A program made the position numbers and the translations under genes. Below are positions 1 to 5,480 of a DNA stretch of 6,398 nucleotides, one piece after another. The stretch's first letter is position 1. Every line of letters begins with the position of its first letter. The notes under the pieces are model-generated. The model ran no database searches. It saw nothing but the letters and a program-made list of their open reading frames with translations, and had not been told where the DNA came from. Source of the stretch: UBA7374 sp049890275 (lineage in GTDB: Bacteria > Verrucomicrobiota > Verrucomicrobiia > Opitutales > Coraliomargaritaceae); contig JBMHBT010000005.1 in NCBI GenBank assembly GCA_049890275.1, positions 1 to 6,398 of the forward strand, in the 5' to 3' direction.

Positions 1-711
1 GTAGCTGCCGGAGGTCTTTTCATACGATTCCTGGAAGTACTCCAGTTGAAAGAGGGTCTTGCCCGATGCGCTGGGTAGAGCCAGCGCAGGTAAAGGCGTA
101 GGCGATTCCAGCGCGGGGGGTTGGCTGGTTTGGTCGCTGTCTTTCGTACCGGCTAGGTATTCCTCCAGCGCGGTGTAGCCGTCGCCATCGTGATCGATTG
201 CTCCGTCTTCCGACTTCCCGGGGTTGAGGTTAAAATCTAGAGACATCTCGACTGCACTGGGGATGCCGTCGTTATCAGAATCCATTTGTAGTCTCGGGTC
301 CTTCGCGTCGACCCGCAACAGGCGGTAGAAGCCCTTGTCGTTGTGGGTTGGCATACGGGCGGTCCTGTCCTTGCCGTCGCCCTTGACGCCGTAGTTTAAA
401 GTCCAGCTATCTTGGGTCAGTTCGGTGCTGCCTTCGATCAGGTAGTACTGGTCGGTCTCTTGCGCTTTGAAATTGAGATCGACCGCACCTTGCCCCGCCT
501 GATGCGAGATGTGCAGGACGGGCTTTGGTATTGTCGCCGTGCTGGCTGGAGGTGTTGCTGTCGCCGTTGTGCTGGCTGCTGCCGGATTCGGGCTGGCTTC
601 GCTGCTAGGTGCTGCCGCTTTTGAAGGGGGAGCGGTCTCTGTTTGGCTTACGAGGGCGAATCCGACTGCGACTAGGAGGAGGGCAAATCCAAGCAGTCGT
701 TTCCTTTTCAT
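1..711 (-). CDS. Secreted protein with TSP3/EF-hand-like Ca-binding repeats, N-terminal part (3' end outside window)
   Basis: The 237 visible codons are open from an ATG at 711 to the window edge, so the protein is longer. Residues 1-22 form a Sec signal peptide: MKRKR followed by a Leu/Ala/Val core. Residues 23-62 are a low-complexity Ala/Thr/Pro/Ser linker. Residues 63-135 look like a small beta-rich module ending in GFYRLLRVD, a form often seen in verrucomicrobial secreted proteins. Two Asp-rich loops follow, DSDNDG (144-149) and DHDGDG (173-178) with YTALEEYLAG after it, typical of thrombospondin type-3 or dockerin/EF-hand calcium loops. Beyond residue 200 lies a Pro-rich spacer and the start of an unidentified region. 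The start is 11 bases after the stop of the upstream gene, so the two are probably co-transcribed. There is no Shine-Dalgarno; the leader is AATAAAGAC. An extracellular or cell-surface role is likely, but the specific function is unknown. Confidence 0.85.
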   Translation of the reverse strand, partial: MKRKRLLGFALLLVAVGFALVSQTETAPPSKAAAPSSEASPNPAAASTTATATPPASTATIPKPVLHISHQAGQGAVDLNFKAQETDQYYLIEGSTELTQDSWTLNYGVKGDGKDRTARMPTHNDKGFYRLLRVDAKDPRLQMDSDNDGIPSAVEMSLDFNLNPGKSEDGAIDHDGDGYTALEEYLAGTKDSDQTSQPPALESPTPLPALALPSASGKTLFQLEYFQESYEKTSGSY

Positions 712-722
712 GTCTTTATTCT

Positions 723-1562
723 TTATTCTTTGTTCGTTTTTGCGGGGAAATACATCAGGAAGGGCCGCTCTTTCGGCGGGTGTGCGGCGAGGTAGTCTTT
801 GCGGGCGCGGGCGCGGAGACGTCGGTTTTCGTAGGTCGTCTTCATGTCGGCCTCATGTTCGGCATAGTGGGCCAGCATGGCCTCCAGAGTGGAGTAGTCG
901 GCGCTCTCGGGATCTTTCGGTTCAACCGCGAAGTACTCGATGCCCCCGGAGAAGTCCTTCGGCTTCGGTCGCCAATCGTCACCGGTGTCGGCCTGCGGGC
1001 TTCGCTGGGTGACCATCAAAAAGGTCTGGTAGCGGTGGGTCTCGTTTTGGAAGCTGGCAAAGCCGGTAAAGTAGAGAAAGTTCGCGTTGGTGAAAATGCG
1101 GTGATCGACGCCCTGCGGGTCTTTCCACCAGACTTCGCTGATGCCGGAGGCGTCGACTTCTCCGGAGAGGGAGACGTGGATCATGGGCTTGCCCGCTTGG
1201 TCACGGAGCTGGGCGAGGGTTTCGGGGTCGAGCGGCTGGGCCTTGGGTTTGGGTTGAGGTAAGTCCTCCAGGTTTTCCATCGGTGGTCGGCCGATGCGGA
1301 TGACTTCCTTGCCGTTGGCATTTCTGGAGGAATGAATACATACGTTTTTCGGATCCTTCAAAACCGCAGCGTATTCGGCGTCTTTTTTTAGCTCTTTGGC
1401 TTCTTCCTCTGCTTGGACGGTTCTATAGGCTTCATCGTAGGTCAGCGGTTGAACCGGAGTGGCCGTCGTCGCATGGGCCGATAGGGCGAGAGACAGGAGT
1501 ATAAAGCCAAAGCTCAAAAACAAACTTTTATACCCTATTTTTATATAGTACATAAAACCCAT
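723..1562 (-). CDS. Secreted protein of unknown function
   Basis: The product is 279 residues, and I do not recognise the family. It has a clear Sec signal peptide: a basic start (K8, K12), a hydrophobic stretch at 13-28, and a likely signal-peptidase site after A29-H30-A31. The next region (about 41-70) is charged and probably helical (AEEEAKELKKDAEYAAVLKD), then comes a Pro-rich segment (about 93-113). A presumably folded region at 126-215 is rich in aromatic residues (VWWKD, FLYFTGFASF). The C-terminal 60 residues are highly charged, with an Arg-rich helix near 247-256. Only one Cys (75) remains in the mature protein. ATG at 1562 is the longest start; ATG at 1553 (Met4) is an alternative, and neither has a Shine-Dalgarno. 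It is the first gene of a probable two-gene operon with the calcium-repeat protein 11 bases downstream, so a shared extracytoplasmic role is plausible. Confidence 0.8.
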   Translation of the reverse strand: MGFMYYIKIGYKSLFLSFGFILLSLALSAHATTATPVQPLTYDEAYRTVQAEEEAKELKKDAEYAAVLKDPKNVCIHSSRNANGKEVIRIGRPPMENLEDLPQPKPKAQPLDPETLAQLRDQAGKPMIHVSLSGEVDASGISEVWWKDPQGVDHRIFTNANFLYFTGFASFQNETHRYQTFLMVTQRSPQADTGDDWRPKPKDFSGGIEYFAVEPKDPESADYSTLEAMLAHYAEHEADMKTTYENRRLRARARKDYLAAHPPKERPFLMYFPAKTNKE

Positions 1563-1573
1563 TTAATGAAAAT

Positions 1574-1602
1574 TATTTACCCTATCAAGTATAAATTGTA
1601 AA
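1574..1602 (-). promoter_or_regulatory. Possible sigma-70-like promoter for the secreted-protein operon
   Basis: Reading leftward, TTTACA (1602-1597) is followed after 17 bases by TAAATA (1579-1574). The -35 is a good match and the -10 is poor. It lies in an AT-rich patch directly before the ATG at 1562. It would give a very short leader of about 5 bases, so the transcript would be nearly leaderless or start at Met4. A second candidate -10, TATACT (1593-1588), has no good -35. The rest of 1603-1725 shows only two small 5-bp hairpins and no gene. Confidence 0.3.
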
Positions 1603-1725
1603 AAAGAGAAGCTAGGATGCTTTCATCCGATGGTAGGTGCAGCCGGGTCAGGAGTCATCCAGCGGTGTGCGGGGGGACGATTACGCGAGTGCATCGAGTC
1701 GCTGTGTTTCGCACAGGTAAACAAA

Positions 1726-1756
1726 AAGCCCCTAATCCGTTGAAGATTAGGGGCTT
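1726..1756 (-). terminator. Rho-independent terminator, leftward
   Basis: A perfect 12-bp inverted repeat (1726-1737 with 1745-1756) encloses a 7-base loop. On the minus strand the GC-rich base of the stem (GGGGCTT) runs straight into TTT and then GTTT. The plus strand has no T-run after the stem, so it works only leftward. It lies 56 bases past the stop codon of the glycosyltransferase gene and just after a tRNA-like 3' end. It can therefore end that gene's transcript, and may originally have been the terminator of the tRNA gene. Confidence 0.8.
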
Positions 1757-1761
1757 AAAAG

Positions 1762-1804
1762 TGGCACACCTGTAGGGACTTGAACCCGAGGTCTCCTAAT
1801 TCGT
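1762..1804 (-). pseudogene. tRNA-Arg(ACG)-like 3' half, probable integration-site remnant
   Basis: Read on the minus strand, the 43 bases divide into tRNA parts of exactly the right length. In order these are anticodon plus two loop bases ACGAA, anticodon-stem 3' strand TTAGG, variable loop AGACC, T-stem TCGGG, T-loop TTCAAGT, T-stem CCCTA, acceptor strand CAGGTGT, discriminator G, and CCA. The total equals that of a standard bacterial tRNA-Arg(ACG) 3' half. One T-stem pair (C50-U64) is mismatched. No matching 5' acceptor strand (ACACCTG), D-arm or 5' anticodon stem (CCTAA) lies upstream, where the coding sequence of the glycosyltransferase ends instead. It cannot be a working tRNA. A tyrosine integrase crossing over near the anticodon loop would leave such a half behind. 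Chance resemblance or ordinary decay is the alternative. Confidence 0.6.
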
Positions 1805-1811
1805 CTACGGA

Positions 1812-3620
1812 TTATTGAATCTGTATCGCACTACGATTGGTTTCTGTTTGGAGGGATTCGTGGTTTTCTAAAATATGATCGATGGCTCGAACAAAGGCGG
1901 GCACGTGTTCGAGGCTGAGCAGGGTTTGTTTGAGATCGGCAATTTTGAGGCGACGGATCATACGTGCCCGGTAATCGGGGTTGTCGATCATGCGAACGCT
2001 GAGGTCAATGTATTCCTGTGGTGTGCGGGTGACCAACTCGCCCAGATCCATTTTATTGAGGAGGTAGGCGGTGGAGTTATTGTAGAAGCGGTTGCCGGCC
2101 ATGGTGACGATGGGCTGGCGGAGGGAGAGGAGGTCGACGGCGGTGTTGTAACCACCGAAGGGATAGGCATCGAGGGCGAAATGGGCTGTTTCGAGTGCCT
2201 TCATGTAGTTTTGAAAATCGAAGTTGGGAAAGACCTGCGCATTTTCGCTGCCGAGGACATTGCTGATGGCCCGTTGGAGTGGTAGGTAGCCGTTGGAGAG
2301 ACAGGCTCCTCCGGGGAAGAAGCGAAAAATAACCGGAGTTTTCGCACGCTTCTGGATTTCACGCAGGCGCTGGAGGTGCTCGTGGTTGATTTTCTGCGCG
2401 CTCCAGGTGCAGTTGACATGGATTGGACTGTCTGGGAGCGTGGGGTAGGTCAGCTGGTAATCGAGCGGGACGGGGGCCTGCGCGCAGCCGGGGATGAGGA
2501 CCAGACGCTCGGAATAGTGTTCGAGGGCGCGTTCGGGATCTTCGGTTTCCTGACCGCCGATCCAGTAGTCGACTTTGGCGCCAAAGGTGCTTACGGGGTG
2601 CCCGTAGTTGCTGACCTGAATGGGGGCAATGCGCATATTGGCGAGGAGGATGCTTTCGATGCTCATGCCAATGTCGGGGAAGTACGCCATGGCGAAGTCG
2701 TTATCTTGAATCGCGGGAAGGTCATTGCCATTGGCGGCTGCATTGAAATACCGAACTTCGGAGAAGATGCTGTCGTCGATTTTCTTGTCTTTGTCGCCGA
2801 GTTTGATCAGGACGAGTTCGTATTTTTTTGAAAGGGCTTCGAGAAAGGGGAACTGCGAACGGTAGACGCTCTGCCGGGTGAACCACATGCTGGTGAGGAC
2901 GGCGATGCGGCCTTTTTTAGGCTTATTTGAAATTTTCGTTTGGCAGAGTGGGGTTTGTTGCACCAGTCGATTGATGCGCTGCTTAACGAGGTAGTCCTTC
3001 TCATGATCAATATAGGTGGCGCCGAAATAGATGTGGTGGCTCAGTCCGTTGATTCCTGTGAGGCGGTCGTCTTCGTAGTTGATGTGGGTGCGGAGGTTCT
3101 GAAGGGTGAGGGGGTCCGCGCATCCGATTCGATAGCTTTCGCCAAAGCTGTAGTACCAGAGGGTGGCGAGGGCTGGGTTGGCATCGAAAAGAGCCTTCCG
3201 GTCCAGGGGAGTGCGGTTGTAAACATTATAGAGGGTGAGTAATTTAGCAAAGTTACGTTGTTGCCCTAATAGAATTTGGACATAGGGGTCTGTATTGCGG
3301 AATTCACTCATCGCCACGATGTTAGCAATGGTGCCGTTGAGTGGGATCATTTGCACGGCGTAGGTATCGCCGAGGGTAAAATCCTCCATCGTCATAAAGT
3401 AGAGAAAATGCATGACGAAGGAATTCAGTGCTTGTTTCTCAGCCGGGGTCAGGGAGTAGTAGGTAGTGTTCTGCATGTGCCGGATAACGTCGATAAATTG
3501 CCCGGACATCTTGTCGTGATCCGAATTCTTATAGGCGGAATGCAGTGCTTCGACGGAGAAATCGAGTAGTGGATTTGAAGGTGCCTGAGCCGGCTGTATG
3601 GGAGGGTTTTTTTGCGACAT
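1812..3620 (-). CDS. GT-B glycosyltransferase, GT41-like (OGT/SPINDLY/HMW1C group)
   Basis: The 602-residue protein has no signal peptide or membrane segment, so it should act in the cytoplasm. Residues 1-230 form a mostly helical N-terminal domain without clear TPR repeats. Residues 236-390 look like the first Rossmann half, with RIAVLTSMWFTRQ and the hallmark segment APIQVSNYGHP (332-342), which aligns with 'AP.Q....GHP' of OGT, SPINDLY and HMW1C. The second half begins near 400. SAQKI places K410 at the position of the UDP-phosphate-binding lysine of OGT. ALDAYPFGGYNTAVD (482-496) resembles both the OGT 'LD....G.TT..D' and the HMW1C 'PFGNTNG..D' motifs, and is followed by LRQPIVTMAG. A UDP-sugar donor and a protein acceptor (Asn as in HMW1C, or Ser/Thr as in OGT) are inferred from the family. 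It is divergent from the methyltransferase gene and has no Shine-Dalgarno. The GT-B/GT41-like call is fairly firm; the acceptor is not known. Confidence 0.78.
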   Translation of the reverse strand: MSQKNPPIQPAQAPSNPLLDFSVEALHSAYKNSDHDKMSGQFIDVIRHMQNTTYYSLTPAEKQALNSFVMHFLYFMTMEDFTLGDTYAVQMIPLNGTIANIVAMSEFRNTDPYVQILLGQQRNFAKLLTLYNVYNRTPLDRKALFDANPALATLWYYSFGESYRIGCADPLTLQNLRTHINYEDDRLTGINGLSHHIYFGATYIDHEKDYLVKQRINRLVQQTPLCQTKISNKPKKGRIAVLTSMWFTRQSVYRSQFPFLEALSKKYELVLIKLGDKDKKIDDSIFSEVRYFNAAANGNDLPAIQDNDFAMAYFPDIGMSIESILLANMRIAPIQVSNYGHPVSTFGAKVDYWIGGQETEDPERALEHYSERLVLIPGCAQAPVPLDYQLTYPTLPDSPIHVNCTWSAQKINHEHLQRLREIQKRAKTPVIFRFFPGGACLSNGYLPLQRAISNVLGSENAQVFPNFDFQNYMKALETAHFALDAYPFGGYNTAVDLLSLRQPIVTMAGNRFYNNSTAYLLNKMDLGELVTRTPQEYIDLSVRMIDNPDYRARMIRRLKIADLKQTLLSLEHVPAFVRAIDHILENHESLQTETNRSAIQIQ

Positions 3621-3868
3621 ATTCGGTAGTTTTTACAAATGGATTTTTGGACCGACTTGCTGTGACTGTTAGTGTGCTGAAGAGGATTGAATTGGGTGGT
3701 CGTCAGGGCGTTTTTTTTACAAATCGAGGTCAATGAAGCTCCAAAAATGGTTTGCCTGTGTAAATAGGTAAAAATTAGACGACTTTTAAAATTAATAATT
3801 GTCATTAGCGTTTAGTTCAATTGCCTACGTATTGCTAGCCGAATTATTTCAATCCGATAACTACTTTG
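3621..3868. promoter_or_regulatory. Divergent intergenic region between glycosyltransferase and methyltransferase genes
   Basis: These 248 bases separate two start codons that face away from each other, so promoters for both directions must lie here or overlap the genes. The stretch is AT-rich, especially 3760-3800. The 11-mer TTTTTACAAAT occurs twice in the same direction (3630-3640 and 3714-3724), 84 bases apart. AACTAC appears 4-5 bases before both start codons (3859-3864 rightward; 3631-3626 leftward). A weak rightward pair TTGCCT (3821-3826), 17 bases, TTATTT (3844-3849) is the best promoter guess. No hairpin, small gene or RNA is evident. Confidence 0.4.
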
Positions 3869-5455
3869 ATGAGTGCAGTAGCAGAAGTTTCTGTTCAAAA
3901 ATCCGTAGATAATGTCTACGACGTACTCAATTACCCGTCCAATAGCTTTGCGGTAACGCATATCGGAAGGCTGGCCGCAATCGGTCGTCTTTTTGGCATG
4001 GATACCGTGAATCCAACAAAGGCTCGCGTATTGGAGTTGGGATGTGGGACGGGCATCAATCTTCTGTCGATGGCACAGTTGTTTCCGGACGCCAGATTCA
4101 TTGGGGTCGATCTATCGCAATCACAGATGGAGATCGCACAGCAGGCTGCGAAAGCGGCGGGTTTAGAGAATGCGCAATTTTTGCATGCCGATGTGTGTGA
4201 ATTAGAGGAGGGCCTCGGGAGGTTTGATTACATCATTTCACATGGAGTGTATTCTTGGATTCCTGACGCAACGAAGGAGGCACTGTTAACGGTCAATAAA
4301 AAGCACCTCGCTGCAAACGGTATTGCTTACGTCAGTTATAACTGCCTGCCCGGTTGGAAAATGCGCGGTGCGCTGCGCGACATGATGCTGATGCACACCG
4401 GAGCTATCCGTGATGGTGCGGAGAAGGTCAATCAGGCCAAGGCGCTTCTCGGTTTTTTGTCTTCTGCCTGTAACCAGGATAGTCCTTACGGAAAGTTTCT
4501 CTCGGATGAATTAAAGATATTGCTCGCCTGTGAGGATGCCTACATCGCGCATGAATTCCTGGAGGAAGACAATGACGCCTTCTACTTTATGGATTTTCAT
4601 CGTCAGGCAGCGAAGGCAAATCTCTTTTACCTCGGAGACGCGCAGGCGGCCACGATGATGATGGCCGATATTCCGAAGGAGGCACAGGCAACTTTTGCGC
4701 AACTGAAGGGCAACCTTGCCGCGACCGAGCAATACCTTGATTTCCTCCGCAACCGAACTTTCCGTTGCAGTTTGCTTTGCCACCCCGGACAGCCGATCGA
4801 GCGCGACATCAAACCCGGCAAGATCGCTGATTTTTTGGTTGTTTCGGAGATGCGCATGAAAACAGTGGCCGAGGAAAATTCGAGGGTCGTGTTTTTGGCC
4901 AAGGACGGTTCCGAGGTAACAGTCAATGATCCGGTTACGGCGCGGGTCTTCGAAGCGGTAGTCATGAATGGGAAGATACCGGTGGAGGTATTGATTGATT
5001 CTCTGATCGAAGCGATTGGAGCCATGGTGCCGAATGCCACCGAGGAGGGTGTTCGGGAGGCCATCGCAAAAGTGCTTTTGCGGGGATATTTTTCAACGCT
5101 GATCGATTTCTACATGAGTGACCACGCTCTGCCGGTAGCTCCGGAGGGTAAGCCACAAGCCTTGCCTCTGGCTCGATGGCAAGCGGCGCAGAATTTACGG
5201 GTTTCCAATGATCGCCTGGAGATGAGCAAGGCCGAAGGGTTAATAAAGGAAATCCTGTTGTATTGTGACGGTACTCGCACCCGGGAAGATCTGGTCGCCG
5301 TGATTGCGAACGCCGCCGAGGGCGGACAGCTTAGCTTTAAAGAAAAAGAACAAACGATTACCGACCCTATTAAAATTAAAAAACTTTCGGAAGAGCTGCT
5401 GGATAAATCCCTGCAGCAACTCCGCCACCAAGGAATCCTTTACCCCGGCTCCTAA
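3869..5455 (+). CDS. SAM-dependent methyltransferase with methyltransferase regulatory domain, PKMT-like
   Basis: The protein has 528 residues counted from ATG at 3869; a TTG one codon earlier is possible but less likely. Residues 45-165 are a class I Rossmann methyltransferase core: motif I VLELGCGTG (54-62), the acidic ribose-binding D81 in FIGVDLS, adenine-side D108 in HADV, and FDYIISHGVYSWI (119-131). Residues about 225-310 match the methyltransferase regulatory domain (Pfam MethyTransf_Reg), with HEFLEEDN (228-235), FYFMDF, and EQYLDFLRNRTFR followed by SLLCH (287-305). The C-terminal part (about 350-528), including LLYCDGTRTRED (463-474), looks like a winged-helix domain. The same three-part layout and similar length are known for the rickettsial protein lysine methyltransferases PKMT1/PKMT2, which modify the autotransporter OmpB. 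There is no signal peptide, so it is cytoplasmic. The surface-protein gene starts 25 bases downstream with no terminator between, so the two are likely co-transcribed. Methyltransferase activity is well supported; a protein-lysine target is inference. Confidence 0.88.
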   Translation: MSAVAEVSVQKSVDNVYDVLNYPSNSFAVTHIGRLAAIGRLFGMDTVNPTKARVLELGCGTGINLLSMAQLFPDARFIGVDLSQSQMEIAQQAAKAAGLENAQFLHADVCELEEGLGRFDYIISHGVYSWIPDATKEALLTVNKKHLAANGIAYVSYNCLPGWKMRGALRDMMLMHTGAIRDGAEKVNQAKALLGFLSSACNQDSPYGKFLSDELKILLACEDAYIAHEFLEEDNDAFYFMDFHRQAAKANLFYLGDAQAATMMMADIPKEAQATFAQLKGNLAATEQYLDFLRNRTFRCSLLCHPGQPIERDIKPGKIADFLVVSEMRMKTVAEENSRVVFLAKDGSEVTVNDPVTARVFEAVVMNGKIPVEVLIDSLIEAIGAMVPNATEEGVREAIAKVLLRGYFSTLIDFYMSDHALPVAPEGKPQALPLARWQAAQNLRVSNDRLEMSKAEGLIKEILLYCDGTRTREDLVAVIANAAEGGQLSFKEKEQTITDPIKIKKLSEELLDKSLQQLRHQGILYPGS

Positions 5456-5480
5456 TCAGACTCCACACCATTTCCCGGTC

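Noticed and set aside
609..1262. Long plus-strand open frame opposite the secreted-protein gene
   Set aside because: It is antisense to a gene with a clear signal peptide and has biased, low-complexity content, so it is a shadow. The same holds for the plus-strand frames at 1875-2285 and 2376-2831 opposite the glycosyltransferase.
1615..1628. Small hairpin GGATG-CTTT-CATCC, and a second one at 1702-1716 (CTGTG-TTTCG-CACAG)
   Set aside because: Both have only 5-bp stems, and nothing places them at a gene end, so they are expected by chance.
1731..1814. Similarity between CCTAATCCGTTGAAGATTA (1731-1749) and CCTAATTCGTCTACGGATTA (1795-1814)
   Set aside because: The match is imperfect and needs a gap. 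One copy is explained by the terminator stem and the other by the tRNA-like half plus the stop codon, so a true repeat is not needed.
1762..1840. A complete, working tRNA gene
   Set aside because: The upstream bases contain no D-arm, no acceptor 5' strand pairing with CAGGTGT and no 5' anticodon stem; they are the end of a coding sequence.
3449..3805. 118-codon minus-strand frame across the glycosyltransferase start
   Set aside because: It overlaps the N-terminus of the glycosyltransferase in another frame and its product looks random; there is no recognisable motif.
3866..3868. TTG as start of the methyltransferase
   Set aside because: An ATG follows immediately at 3869. There is no ribosome-binding site to favour the TTG, and the two products differ by one residue.
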